A stretch of 64,000 bases of DNA from Pseudaquabacterium terrae (GCF_013266755.1 NZ_JABRWJ010000001.1:868001-932000), one strand, 5' to 3'. Counted from the stretch's first letter, positions 1 through 8,821 are shown. Notes: generated by a model from the sequence alone, not told the origin. Numbers and translations are program-made.

Positions 1-427
1 TCGGCAGGTAGAACACCCAGCCGGCGACCCAGTCGGTCGAGGTCTGGCGCAGCGCGGTCGACAGGTTGTAGTCCTCGCTCTGGTGGTGCACGACATGCGC
101 GGCCCACAGCAGCGCGACGGTATGCCCGAGCCGGTGCTTCCAGTAATAGAGGAAGTCGTAGAGCAGCAGCCCGACGAGCCAGACCCAGATCGAGTCCACC
201 GGCAGCTTCGTGATGGCCAGCCGCTCGAACGCCAGCGTGTACAGCCCGATCATCAAGAGCTTGGTGAACAGGCCGACAACCTGGCTGAGCATGCCCAGTC
301 CGATGCTGGCCATGGCGTCGTGCAGGCGGTAGGTATTGCGCCGGCGCGCCATGCCGACCGCCCATTCCAGGGCAATCAGCGCCAGGAACACCGGCGTGGC
401 CAGGACGATGATCTGGGCGTCTTTCAT
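1..427 (-). CDS. Sterol desaturase / fatty acid hydroxylase family protein (partial, 3' end outside window)
   Basis: Integral-membrane di-iron oxygenase of the fatty acid hydroxylase superfamily; the substrate cannot be told from this piece. The N-terminal 142 residues are visible. They show hydrophobic segments near residues 5-22, 45-65 and 78-95, then the first histidine clusters of the family, HRLGH (98-102) and HVVHH (111-115), followed by QSEDYNLSTALRQ, a stretch typical of the bacterial sterol-desaturase-like group. The remaining histidine cluster lies beyond the left edge. The ATG start gives a natural N-terminus ahead of the first membrane segment. The gene is divergent from the pilin operon, with about 260 bases between them. 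The family call is firm; the substrate is unknown. Confidence 0.85.
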   Translation of the reverse strand, partial: MKDAQIIVLATPVFLALIALEWAVGMARRRNTYRLHDAMASIGLGMLSQVVGLFTKLLMIGLYTLAFERLAITKLPVDSIWVWLVGLLLYDFLYYWKHRLGHTVALLWAAHVVHHQSEDYNLSTALRQTSTDWVAGWVFYLP

Positions 428-685
428 CGTTCTATTGTCTCCTTTGCCCACCCGCCGGCACAGGGACACTGGCGCCCAGCGGCCCCGTGCCAGCGACGCG
501 CCATGCCGTTCGGCGCACGCCAGCAGCCGTCCGTCGGCGAGGAAACATCTGTTTGCCAGCGGGCCCTCAAGCCCGTGAGTTTTGCAGCCGATGCCAGAGG
601 TCAGAAAGCGGAACATGGGTCTCGACGGACGCATGTCCGCCCCAATGCCGCCTTGGGTCGATGGCGGTCATCGGTGAAACGCAAG

Positions 686-1114
686 ATGCCCACTCAACGC
701 CTTCGTGGCTTCACGCTGATCGAGATCATGATCACGATCGCGATCCTCGCGATCATCACGTCGATCGCCATGCCGTCGTACACGGCCTACGTGATGCGCT
801 CGCGCGTTCCCGCCGCGCTCGACGTGCTGAGCGGCTACACGACCAAGATGGAGCTGGCCTACCAGGACAGCGGCCGCTACGGCACCGCGGCCACCGGCTG
901 CACCGCGGTCATCGCGTCGGTGCCCGAGTTCAACGCGACCTGCGTGCTGGCCGACGCCACCGGCCAAGCCTACACGGCCACGATGACGGGCCACGGCAAG
1001 ATGGCCGGCTACACCTACTCGATCAATCAGATCGGCGCGCGCGTCACCAGCGCACACCCGAAGGGCTCCAACGCGACCTGCTGGACGATGAAGGGTGGGG
1101 CATGCGACATCTGA
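686..1114 (+). CDS. pilE: Type IV pilin PilE-like, first gene of a minor-pilin operon
   Basis: Type IV pilin or pilin-like subunit, 142 residues, assembled into the envelope-spanning pilus. A short positively charged leader ends in the prepilin peptidase site RG/FTLIE; Glu at mature position 5 is present, followed by the hydrophobic N-terminal helix. Two cysteines near the C-terminus (CWTMKGGAC) can form the D-region disulfide loop. The ATG is preferred; a GTG twelve bases upstream (VKRK) is also possible. The next gene overlaps by 13 bases, so this is the head of a tightly packed operon. It could be a minor pilin of PilE type rather than the major subunit, because it sits with minor pilins and PilY1. 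Confidence 0.88.
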   Translation: MPTQRLRGFTLIEIMITIAILAIITSIAMPSYTAYVMRSRVPAALDVLSGYTTKMELAYQDSGRYGTAATGCTAVIASVPEFNATCVLADATGQAYTATMTGHGKMAGYTYSINQIGARVTSAHPKGSNATCWTMKGGACDI

Positions 1115-1590
1115 ATCTTCCCGGCCGGGCAGCCGTGGCGCGCGGCCTGACGCTGATCGAGGTGATGGTCGCGCTGGTGATCGGCGCCTTGCTGCTCAGC
1201 GTGGCCGGACCGCACTTCGGTGACTTCATCGTCAACTCGCGGATGCGCGAAGGTGCGCACTCGCTGCTGGCGCATGCGCTGTACGCGCAGAGCGAGGCGC
1301 TCAAGCGCAATACGCCGGTGCGGCTGACGATCACTCCCGGTGGTGCCCAGGTCACGGTGGTCGCCGGCGGCGCGGTGCTGCGCACCCACACCCTGACGCA
1401 CTCGCTGGTCGCCGACAACGGCACGATCGACTTCGCCGGCAATGGCATGCCGCAACCCTTGGGCACCGAATTGGCCGTCGACCTGAGCCACACCAACACC
1501 ACCTGCACCCAGGACATGCGCTGCCCCGGCCTGCGCATCGACGGCGGCGGAGGCATGCGCCTGTGCGGCAACAAGCTGAGCTGCCCATGA
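1102..1590 (+). CDS. fimT: FimT/GspH-type minor pseudopilin
   Basis: Minor pseudopilin of the GspH/FimT family, 162 residues. The prepilin site ARG/LTLIE with Glu5 is clear, followed by a roughly 20-residue hydrophobic helix. Minor pilins of this family prime pilus assembly, and FimT relatives have been linked to DNA binding during uptake in other bacteria; that function is not shown here. The C-terminal part has cysteine pairs (CTQDMRC and LCGNKLSC). The start overlaps the end of the pilE-like gene by 13 bases, and the stop overlaps the next start in an ATGA. Confidence 0.85.
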   Translation: MRHLNLPGRAAVARGLTLIEVMVALVIGALLLSVAGPHFGDFIVNSRMREGAHSLLAHALYAQSEALKRNTPVRLTITPGGAQVTVVAGGAVLRTHTLTHSLVADNGTIDFAGNGMPQPLGTELAVDLSHTNTTCTQDMRCPGLRIDGGGGMRLCGNKLSCP

Positions 1591-2009
1591 AGCGCGCGCT
1601 CCGATCACAACGCGGCTTCGGCCTGTTCGACGGTCTCGTCGCGCTGTCGCTGCTCGGCTTCGGCATGCTGGCGCTGGTGCGCATGGAAACGCGGATGGCC
1701 GGCAATGCCAACGAGGCAACGCAGCGCCAGACGGCCTCGCTGCTCACCGACGAGCTGCTGATCGCGATGCTCGTCGACAACGGCAACGCCAATTGCTACA
1801 CGCTGCCGGCTGCCGGCGGCTGCGGCAATGCCACCGCCCGGGCGAGCACCGATGCCTGGGCCGCGCGCGCGCTGGCCACGTTGCCGCACGCGACGAGCGC
1901 CACCAGCACGATCAACGCAGCCACCAGCCGCATCACGGTGCGGCTGACCTGGTACTACAAGGAAAGCGCGGAGACGCGCATGCACGAGGTGAGCAGTGAC
2001 ATCCGCTGA
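1587..2009 (+). CDS. pilV: Type IV pilus minor pilin PilV-like
   Basis: Minor pilin of the PilV family, 140 residues, placed by the order fimT-pilV-pilW-pilX-pilY1. The leader ends in SQRG and the mature N-terminus reads FGLFDGLVAL. The residue at mature position 5 is Asp, where nearly all type IV pilins have Glu. A hydrophobic helix follows, and the middle carries a CYTLPAAGGC cysteine pair. Translation is coupled to the preceding gene by ATGA, and the pilW start lies inside its 3' end. The sequence is short and divergent, so identification leans on operon position. Confidence 0.8.
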   Translation: MKRALRSQRGFGLFDGLVALSLLGFGMLALVRMETRMAGNANEATQRQTASLLTDELLIAMLVDNGNANCYTLPAAGGCGNATARASTDAWAARALATLPHATSATSTINAATSRITVRLTWYYKESAETRMHEVSSDIR

Positions 2010-3120
2010 AGCTTCATTCCGGCAGCGGCGCGCCGCGCGCGGGCTGTCGATCATCGAGGTGATGGTCGGCCTGATCGTCGGTCTGCTCGTCAGCCTCACC
2101 GCGACCCGCAGCGCCCAGTTCTTCACCGCGACGCAGCGGCAGGGCGTCGCCGTCGGCGGCGGCAGCGCCAATGCCGCCTCAGCCCTCGCGGCGATCAAGG
2201 ACGATGTCGCGATCGGCGGCATGGGCTTCTTCGTCGACGGCCGCTACCGCTGCGCGACCCTCAACATGAGCGTCGGCAACACCCTCGTGTCCAACGGCAC
2301 GGCCTTCGCGCCGATGCAGGCCACGCGCGTCGGCAACAACGACGTGCTCGACGTCATCTACGCGAGCAACGTCGCCGCCGGCGCCTGGTCCGAGCTGAAC
2401 ACGGAGTCCGACGGCTCGACCGCGACGCTGAACTCGATGCTGCCGCTGACCGTGGCCCAGGACCCGGTGGTGCTGCTGGCCCGCAAGGTGGTCGACGTCA
2501 CCGCTGCCAATCCGTGCCTGGTGCGCACGGCAACCGCGAACGTGATGCCGACGGCAACCGCGCCGCGACAGCTCGTGACCTTCGGCAACGCCGGCACGCA
2601 CAACCAGGGCGTGTTCGCCAGCACGCCGGCGTTCAGGGAGCAGTCGCCCGTGGTCCTGCTGGGCAACCTGCAGTGGAATCGCTATGCGCTCAACGGCACC
2701 GACCTGCAGCTGACGCGACGGCTGACGGGCCAGACGGCGACTCTATTGCGCAATGTGATCGGCTTTCGCGTGCAGTACGGCGTGTCCAACGTCGGCTCGC
2801 CCTCGCTGGACGACTGGGTCCACGTCACCGAAGGCAGCTGGAACACCATCGACAACGCCAACATCGATCGCGTGCGTGCCGTGCGCATCGGGGTCGTGAT
2901 GCGCAGCCCGCAGCGCGAGAAGCCCGAGGGCAGCAATGGCGAGTGCCTGACCTCGACCGCCAAGCCGCGGCTGTTCGACGGCGCCGATTCGGTCGAGATC
3001 GAGCCCGACGTCGCCGACTGGCAGTGCTACCGGTACCGCAGCGCCATTGTCATCGCCCCGCTGCGCAACCTGATCTCGGGCACGGCCACCATCAACTGGC
3101 CGGTCACGGTACTGCAATGA
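1996..3120 (+). CDS. pilW: Type IV pilus minor pilin PilW-like
   Basis: Minor pilin of the PilW family, 374 residues. The leader ends in ARG/LSIIE with Glu5, followed by a hydrophobic segment (VMVGLIVGLLVSLTA). The long, Ala/Thr/Val-rich globular C-terminal region is usual for PilW, which works with PilX, PilV and PilY1 as the pilus-tip priming complex. The start is GTG, 14 bases inside the preceding gene, and the stop overlaps the pilX start (ATGA). The five minor-pilin frames are therefore very probably one transcript with coupled translation. Confidence 0.86.
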   Translation: MTSAEASFRQRRAARGLSIIEVMVGLIVGLLVSLTATRSAQFFTATQRQGVAVGGGSANAASALAAIKDDVAIGGMGFFVDGRYRCATLNMSVGNTLVSNGTAFAPMQATRVGNNDVLDVIYASNVAAGAWSELNTESDGSTATLNSMLPLTVAQDPVVLLARKVVDVTAANPCLVRTATANVMPTATAPRQLVTFGNAGTHNQGVFASTPAFREQSPVVLLGNLQWNRYALNGTDLQLTRRLTGQTATLLRNVIGFRVQYGVSNVGSPSLDDWVHVTEGSWNTIDNANIDRVRAVRIGVVMRSPQREKPEGSNGECLTSTAKPRLFDGADSVEIEPDVADWQCYRYRSAIVIAPLRNLISGTATINWPVTVLQ

Positions 3121-3686
3121 AGCATTCGACCTTCTCTTCCCAGCGCGGCGTCACGATGCTGATGGTGCTGCTGCTGATGTCCGCAATGCTGCTGGGCGCA
3201 CTCGCCTTTGCGCGCATCACCGAGGCCGGCGCGCTGGTCAGCGGCAACGTGGCGACCAAGGAAGCCTCGCTGCATGCCGCCGAGGTCGGACGCGCGGCCG
3301 CCTATGCCCAGTTGGTGGCGCTGGTCGACAAGACCGCGGATACCGGCGGCTGGTACTGGGCCACGATGCAGCCGACAACCGCGACCAACGTACCGTCGAC
3401 GATCAACTTCGACGGCGGCACGCCGGTGGTGGCCGGCGGTGTCGGCCGCTTCACCGTCACCTACGCCGTCGATCGCCTGTGCAACGTCAACGTGGTGAAC
3501 GACTCGGCGCGCGAGTGCCTGGTGATGGTTCAGCCGCCGGATGCGACGAGCGGCGACCCGCAGGACAAGACCTACAACCCGAAGGACTACAAGGCCAAGG
3601 GGCCGCACCAGTACCGCATCACGGTGCGCGTGACCGACGCACGCGGCACGCAGACCTGGACCCAGTCGCTCACCACCGTCAACTGA
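3117..3686 (+). CDS. pilX: Type IV pilus minor pilin PilX-like
   Basis: Minor pilin of the PilX family, 189 residues, with a short charged leader (MKHSTFSSQRG) and a long hydrophobic helix (VTMLMVLLLMSAMLLGALAF). There is no Glu at mature position 5, which is common in PilX and GspK-type pseudopilins that cap the fibre tip. A helix with EASLHAAEVGRAAAYAQL follows, as in the PilX_N region. The C-terminal domain is predicted beta-rich. It overlaps pilW by four bases and is 46 bases upstream of pilY1. Confidence 0.84.
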   Translation: MKHSTFSSQRGVTMLMVLLLMSAMLLGALAFARITEAGALVSGNVATKEASLHAAEVGRAAAYAQLVALVDKTADTGGWYWATMQPTTATNVPSTINFDGGTPVVAGGVGRFTVTYAVDRLCNVNVVNDSARECLVMVQPPDATSGDPQDKTYNPKDYKAKGPHQYRITVRVTDARGTQTWTQSLTTVN

Positions 3687-3732
3687 CGGCATCTTCGCCC
3701 GGCGCTGAACCTCCTGAACGGGAGACCTCTCG

Positions 3733-6700
3733 ATGACATCCGCCCTCAAATTCGCCACCGCCGTCCTGGCGCTCGGCGGCCTGCTGTTCCAGGCCACCTC
3801 GCATGCCACGAACCTCGCCGAGCAGCCGCTGAAGGCCTCGGTGCTGGCGAAGCCGAACGTGATCTTCGCGATGGACGACTCCGGCTCGATGGATGCCGAA
3901 GTCCTGCTGAAGACTTACCAGGGCTGGTACTGGAGCAAGAACAGCTCGCCGGGCCCTTTCAACGGCACGGCGCTGCACAACACCAGCAGCAAGGCCTTCG
4001 CCTACCTGTTCCCGAACGGCGTCTCGCCGACGACCACACCCACCACCGACAACGGCATCAAGATCTACTCGCAGGCCAACGGCAGCAATGCCGGCCACGC
4101 GATCCCGCCGACCGCGCAGTTCGCGTGGGCACGGTCTAGCGAGTACAACCCGATCTACTACGACACGACCAAGACCTACAAGCCCTGGTCGCCGGCTTAC
4201 ATCAGCAGCGGGCTGACCTTCAGCAACGCCACGCCGACCGCCGCGAAGTCGCATCCCGTGCTCGGTTCGACGACGATGAACCTGACGGCCGACATCAGCT
4301 CGACTGACGACGAGTGGCGCTTCGCCTTCACCTACAACATGAAGATCCCAGCGGGTGCAACGAGGCTCTCCACCTCCACCCCCTACGCCGTCGCCAACGC
4401 CTGCGGAAGCGCCGACAGCACCTACACCGGCAGCAGCACTTGCTACGGCTCGATCAGCTACTACCCGGCGACGTTCTGGCGCAAGGAGGACTGCGGCACG
4501 GTGGACGACATCAGCTGCACCACCGCCTACGACGGCCAGAAACTCAAGCGCTACGAGATCAAGTCCGGCAACAGCTTCCCGTCCGGCCGCAGCTATACCG
4601 ACGAGATGCAGAACTTCGCCAACTGGTTCCAGTACTACCGCAAGCGCAAGATGCTGATGGCCGGTGCGGCGGGCGCCGTGCTCGAGGACATCACAGGGCT
4701 GCGCATGGGGGTCGTCGCGTTCAACAACCAGGCGACACCGACGATGTACGACGCCGACAACAGCAGCGCGGCGAGCAACGCACGCAAGGTCGCCGGCATC
4801 TTCTATGGCGCGAAGGTCGCCGGCAGCACACCCACGCGCGGCACCTACAAGTACATCTACGACAAGTTCGACACCGACACCAACATCATCCAGTACGCCT
4901 GCCAGCGCAACGCGGCCTTCATCGTCACCGACGGCTTCGCGAACGATGGCGCACCGTCGATGACGGGCCTCCCGGCGGCGACGGCCACGGACTACGGCTC
5001 CACCGGTGCGCCGAAACCGTACCACACGACGCCATCCGGCTGGCTCGCGCACCAGGGGCTGGCCTACTTCATCCGACCGCTGCGTGCCAGCGGGGGCGGC
5101 GCGCTCCCCGCCGGCAAGGTGCCGCTGGGCAACCAGACCGTCACCAACCCCGACTCGAACCCCAACCTGCACCTCAACACCTACGCGATCACGCTCGGCA
5201 TGACGGGCGAGATCTGGCCGGCCAACAGCACCCCCTTCACGACGCCGCCGAGCTGGCCCACGCCGGTCATCGACAGCGCGAAGATGATCGACGACCTCTG
5301 GCACGCGACGATCAACGGCCGCGGCCAGATGTACCTGGCGACCGACGTGCAGTCGGCGACGATCGGCATCCAGACGGCGCTGTCCGAGATCCAGAGCCAA
5401 ACCGGCGCGCAGACCGCGGTGGCCGTCAGCACCTTCAACCTGCTGGCCGGCGATGGCCAGGCCTACGAGGCCAGCTACAACCCTGCCGGCTGGACCGGCG
5501 ACCTGACGGCCAGCGCCGTCAGCATGACCACCGGCAACATCGCCACGGCACCGACCTGGTCCGCCGCGTCGGTGCTGAACGCGCGCAACTGGGCGACTCG
5601 GATCGTCTTCACCGCCGACGGCACTGTGAACGGCGGCCGGGCGTTCACCGAAGCCAACATCGGCGCGACGGTGAATCCCGACAGCGTCGCCTTCACCAAC
5701 GCCGGCGTCGTCGACTACCTGCGCGGCAAGCGCACCGGCGAAGGCTCGACCTACCGCACGCGGCTGAGCCTGATGGGCGCGGTGATCAACGCCGAGCAGG
5801 TGATCGACAGCGGCGTGGCCTATGTCGCCTCCGGCGAAGGCATGCTGCATGCGTTCAACACCACCACCGGCGCCGAGGAATGGGCCTTCGTTCCTTATGG
5901 CGCGCTGTCGTCGATCGGCCTGACCGTGGAGCGCGCGTACGCGTTCAAGACCAAGCTCGACGGCACGCCGAACGTCGACAAGTACACCGATGCCGGCGGC
6001 AGGCTGCTGGTCGGCGGCATGGGCGCCGCGGGGCGCAGCTACTACGCGCTCGACGTCACGAATCCGAAGGGGCTGACCGAGGCGCAGGCCGCGGCACAGG
6101 TCAAGTGGACTTTCCCGTCGCCGACGCAGACGGCGTACCAGCCCTACGTCGGCTACACCGTCGGTCGGCCGCTGATCGTCAAGACCGCCGACGACGGTTA
6201 CGTCGCGCTGGTCACCTCGGGCTACGACAACGGCTCGACGATCGGCGACGGCAAGGGCCGGATGTGGATGCTCAATGCCAGCACGGGCGCGGTGATCCGC
6301 GAGTTCGTCACCCCGGTCGGGACGACGGCTGCCGAGGCCGGCCTGAGGCAGATCGCGGCCTACCGCGAGGACACCGGCACCGCGCGTTATGTCTACGGCG
6401 GCGACCTGCTCGGCAACCTGTGGAAGTTCGACCTCAAGCTGGGCACGACCACACTGGTGGCGACCTTCAAGGACGGCGCAGGCAATACCCAGCCGGTCAC
6501 CACCACGCCGGTGCTGACCGAGATCAACGGCAAGCCGGTGATCGTCGTCGGCACCGGGCGCCTGCTCGATATCACCGACTTCGGCAGCAGCAACGTACAG
6601 ACCATCTATGCCGTCAGGGACACCAACGCCTCGTTGTCCAATGCCCGCAACAGCATGGCCGGACTCACGCACAACCTCGGCACCAAGGTGATCAGCGGCA

Positions 6701-7044
6701 CCATCGACTGGGCGACCCAGCGCGGCTGGTACCTCGACATCCCGGCGGGCGAGCAGGTCAACGTCGATCCGAAGTACGCGCTCGGCTACGTCTTCGTCAA
6801 CGCCAACGCGGCGGGCGGTTCGAACTGCGCGCAGAGCGCATCCAGCTACCGCATCCATGTGCGCGCGGTTTCGGGCAAGTCCGAGGTGCTGTCGACGACC
6901 AACAACGTGACGGCGTCGGAGATCGTGCAGCTCAAGGAAGGCGAGTTGATCATCTGGACGCGCAAACCCGAGCTCGATGACCGGAGGCCGCCCATCGTGA
7001 AGGTCTTCGGCCAGCGCAAGAACGCCTGGCGCGACATCCGCTGA
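3733..7044 (+). CDS. pilY1: PilY1, type IV pilus tip-associated adhesin
   Basis: Large exported adhesin and pilus-biogenesis factor, 1103 residues, acting at the pilus tip. A signal peptide covers about residues 1-25. A von Willebrand A-like region begins with the metal-binding motif DDSGS (48-52) and includes a second core strand FIVTDGFAND near 396. The C-terminal half (about 640-1000) is the PilY1 beta-propeller, with ASGEGMLHAF, TSGYDNG followed by an Asp-rich loop (IGDGKGRMW), and YGGDLLGNLWKFDL repeats; this loop matches the calcium-binding site that controls retraction in the Pseudomonas protein. The ATG follows a GGGAGA ribosome site. Asn/Thr/Ser content is high, as expected for a secreted protein. 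Length and domain order are normal for the family. Confidence 0.93.
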   Translation: MTSALKFATAVLALGGLLFQATSHATNLAEQPLKASVLAKPNVIFAMDDSGSMDAEVLLKTYQGWYWSKNSSPGPFNGTALHNTSSKAFAYLFPNGVSPTTTPTTDNGIKIYSQANGSNAGHAIPPTAQFAWARSSEYNPIYYDTTKTYKPWSPAYISSGLTFSNATPTAAKSHPVLGSTTMNLTADISSTDDEWRFAFTYNMKIPAGATRLSTSTPYAVANACGSADSTYTGSSTCYGSISYYPATFWRKEDCGTVDDISCTTAYDGQKLKRYEIKSGNSFPSGRSYTDEMQNFANWFQYYRKRKMLMAGAAGAVLEDITGLRMGVVAFNNQATPTMYDADNSSAASNARKVAGIFYGAKVAGSTPTRGTYKYIYDKFDTDTNIIQYACQRNAAFIVTDGFANDGAPSMTGLPAATATDYGSTGAPKPYHTTPSGWLAHQGLAYFIRPLRASGGGALPAGKVPLGNQTVTNPDSNPNLHLNTYAITLGMTGEIWPANSTPFTTPPSWPTPVIDSAKMIDDLWHATINGRGQMYLATDVQSATIGIQTALSEIQSQTGAQTAVAVSTFNLLAGDGQAYEASYNPAGWTGDLTASAVSMTTGNIATAPTWSAASVLNARNWATRIVFTADGTVNGGRAFTEANIGATVNPDSVAFTNAGVVDYLRGKRTGEGSTYRTRLSLMGAVINAEQVIDSGVAYVASGEGMLHAFNTTTGAEEWAFVPYGALSSIGLTVERAYAFKTKLDGTPNVDKYTDAGGRLLVGGMGAAGRSYYALDVTNPKGLTEAQAAAQVKWTFPSPTQTAYQPYVGYTVGRPLIVKTADDGYVALVTSGYDNGSTIGDGKGRMWMLNASTGAVIREFVTPVGTTAAEAGLRQIAAYREDTGTARYVYGGDLLGNLWKFDLKLGTTTLVATFKDGAGNTQPVTTTPVLTEINGKPVIVVGTGRLLDITDFGSSNVQTIYAVRDTNASLSNARNSMAGLTHNLGTKVISGTIDWATQRGWYLDIPAGEQVNVDPKYALGYVFVNANAAGGSNCAQSASSYRIHVRAVSGKSEVLSTTNNVTASEIVQLKEGELIIWTRKPELDDRRPPIVKVFGQRKNAWRDIR

Positions 7045-7059
7045 CCCGTCCGATCCGCG

Positions 7060-7701
7060 TCAGACCGACGCGTCGTCCCGCACCAGCACCTCGAGGTGCT
7101 GGTGGTCGTTCCAGCCGACCAGCACGAAGCCCTGCGCCGAGTGCAGCAGCCGGTTGATCGCCGCATTGCCGAGCTGCCAGGTGCGCGGCGCCTGCAGCTC
7201 GATGCGCGTGGCGGCGCGGTACAGGCAGTCGAGCACGCCGCCGTGGGTGACCAGCGCGATGGTCTGGCCGGCATGGCGCTCGGCCACGCGCAGCGCGGCG
7301 GCGACGCTGCGCTCGAAGAAGTCGGCCAGCCGTTCGCCGCCGGGCGGGCCGAACTGCGGATCACGCGCGCGCCAGCGCTGCGCCATCTCGGGCCAGCGCT
7401 CGCCGATCTCGTCGTAGGTGTGGCCCTCGAGCACGCCGAAGCCGCGCTCGCGCAGCGTCGCATCGGTCTCGACGGCCAGGCCGAGCGGCCCGGCCAGCGC
7501 ACGCGCGGTGTCCGCGGCGCGGCCCAGGTCGCTCGAGACCACCGTACTCAAGCCTTCATCGCGCAGCGCATCGGCCAGCAGCGCGACCTGGCGCCGGCCA
7601 CGGGCGTTCAGCGGAATGTCGAGCTGGCCCTGCAGCCGCGACTCGGCGTTCCACGCCGTCTCGCCATGGCGGATCGCGACGATGCGTGTCGCGGCGCTCA
7701 C
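7060..7701 (-). CDS. Histidine phosphatase family protein (phosphoglycerate mutase-like)
   Basis: Cytosolic branch-1 histidine phosphatase, 213 residues. The catalytic motif IRHGETAWN is at residues 9-17, the acid residue lies in ERGFGVLEG near 84-92, and the second catalytic histidine is in VTHGG near 150. The motifs fit a GpmB/CobC-like phosphatase; the substrate is not evident, and no cobalamin genes are nearby to argue for CobC. The start is GTG and sits exactly at the right-hand edge of a tandem structured repeat that separates it from the YbhB-like gene upstream. It converges on pilY1 with only 15 bases between stops. Confidence 0.85.
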   Translation of the reverse strand: MSAATRIVAIRHGETAWNAESRLQGQLDIPLNARGRRQVALLADALRDEGLSTVVSSDLGRAADTARALAGPLGLAVETDATLRERGFGVLEGHTYDEIGERWPEMAQRWRARDPQFGPPGGERLADFFERSVAAALRVAERHAGQTIALVTHGGVLDCLYRAATRIELQAPRTWQLGNAAINRLLHSAQGFVLVGWNDHQHLEVLVRDDASV

Positions 7702-7842
7702 TGCAACCCCTTGGCGCTGCGCGCCGTCCCCCGAGGGGAGCGTTCGCCCTTCGGGCGGCCGTGCGGGCTCACTGCAGCCCCTTGGCGCTGCGCGCCGTCC
7801 CCCGAGGGGAGCGTTCGCCCTTCGGGCGGCCGTGCGGGCTCA
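7698..7842 (-). repeat. Tandem pair of 71-bp TGA-bounded triple-hairpin elements
   Basis: Two direct units with period exactly 71 bases (TGA triplets on the minus strand at 7698-7700, 7769-7771 and 7840-7842); I see one mismatch between them. Each unit holds three consecutive stems with three-base loops: GGCGC-TGC-GCGCC, TCCCC-CGA-GGGGA and CGCCC-TTC-GGGCG (read on the plus strand). The left-hand TGA is the stop codon of the YbhB-like gene, and the right-hand one overlaps the GTG start of the phosphatase gene. The same unit recurs near 41.1 kb, with a shortened copy near 61.65 kb and a diverged one near 16.3 kb. Confidence 0.9.
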
Positions 7843-8475
7843 ACGGCCGGCGCCGCGCAGTCGCGGATTCAGCGTGTAGGTGCCGGAATGGGTCGCCGTG
7901 TCGAGCACGTGGCCGGCCAGTGCCTCGCGCAGCTCGGCACCGGTGAAGGCGCCATCGACCGCCAGCCGGTCGACATCGACCGCGTAGAGCGTGAAGACGT
8001 AGTGGTGCACCAACGAATCGTTGAACGGCGGAAACGGCCCGTCATAACCGAAATAGGAGCCGGCCATCTGCGCATCGCCGGCGAACCAGCCGGTGAAGTC
8101 GTTGAGGCCCTGGCGCGCGCCGTGCGCCGCCGCCGGGCCGGGCTTGCCGCGCGCGCTGAAACCGCGGCTGAACTCACCTTCGGCGATCGACGCCACCGAG
8201 GTCGGCAGGTCGACCAGCAGCCAGTGGAAGAAGTCCACCCGCGGCAGGTCGGCCGGCACTTCGCGATCGCTCTTGTTGACGTCGTCGCCCTTGCTCGGTA
8301 CGTCGAAGTCGTGGCACACCAGCACCAGTGACTTCGTGCCCGCGGGCAGCTCGCTCCACGCCAGGTGCGGGTTCAGGTTGTCGGAGAAGGTCGGCCCGCC
8401 GGGGCCTGGCTTGCCGGCCGCGCAGCGTTCGGGAATGGCCTCGCCGTTCGGCCAGCTGTCGCTCCACAGTTTCAT
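7840..8475 (-). CDS. YbhB/YbcL-type PEBP (Raf kinase inhibitor-like) protein
   Basis: Phosphatidylethanolamine-binding-protein fold, 211 residues, likely soluble. Family landmarks are the early strand NPHLAWSELPAGTKSLVLVCHDFDVP (about 35-60), the central FFHWLLVDLP (about 83-92), YDGPFPP (about 142-148) and HHYVFTLYAVD (about 155-165). The biochemical role of bacterial members is not settled, so none is assigned. The stop codon is the TGA that begins the tandem 71-bp repeat. The gene runs in the same direction as DUF1840, about 20 bases downstream of it. Confidence 0.88.
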   Translation of the reverse strand: MKLWSDSWPNGEAIPERCAAGKPGPGGPTFSDNLNPHLAWSELPAGTKSLVLVCHDFDVPSKGDDVNKSDREVPADLPRVDFFHWLLVDLPTSVASIAEGEFSRGFSARGKPGPAAAHGARQGLNDFTGWFAGDAQMAGSYFGYDGPFPPFNDSLVHHYVFTLYAVDVDRLAVDGAFTGAELREALAGHVLDTATHSGTYTLNPRLRGAGR

Positions 8476-8497
8476 CGCTCGTTCCTCGACACGGGGT

Positions 8498-8821
8498 TCA
8501 GACTCCCCAGGTGATCGGCTCTTTCGCCGCGCGCGCTCGCCGCAGCATCTCGACCATCGGCCACAGCCGCTGGCGCGGCGTGACGCCTTCGCGCGGCGGC
8601 AGCGTCTCGCCCTTGGCGGCGGCTTCGGCTTCGGCTTCGATGCGCGCGGCTTCGTCGGCGGCGATCGTGCGCTCGATCGCGGCGATGGCCTCGGCCATCA
8701 CGGGCGGCTCGATGATGCCCTTGGGCGCCGGCTCGCGGCCGATCGCGCGCAGCAGCGCATCGCCGTTCGGCTCCAGCATGATGACGTCGCCGGCGGCTTT
8801 GCTCTTGAACTTGTAGATCAT
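8498..8821 (-). CDS. DUF1840 domain protein
   Basis: Small 107-residue protein of the DUF1840 family, found mainly in beta- and gammaproteobacteria, function unknown. It opens with MIYKFKSKAAGDVIML, the conserved first strands, followed by an Ala/Glu-rich helical stretch (about 45-70) and a C-terminal helix containing RQRLWPMVEMLRRA. The ATG overlaps the stop of the upstream methyltransferase gene by four bases, so the two are translationally coupled. No signal peptide or membrane segment is seen. Confidence 0.85.
   Translation of the reverse strand: MIYKFKSKAAGDVIMLEPNGDALLRAIGREPAPKGIIEPPVMAEAIAAIERTIAADEAARIEAEAEAAAKGETLPPREGVTPRQRLWPMVEMLRRARAAKEPITWGV

Noticed and set aside
626-639. Inverted repeat CGGAC-GCAT-GTCCG upstream of the pilE-like gene as an operator or riboswitch
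   Set aside because: It is short, no riboswitch consensus is present around it, and chance palindromes of this size are expected in GC-rich DNA.
3679-6858. A continuous 1059-codon open frame on the minus strand opposite pilY1
   Set aside because: The translation is Arg/Gly/Ala/Val-rich with no recognisable domain, and it is the exact complement of a well-supported pilY1. Very high GC content removes stop codons from opposite frames.
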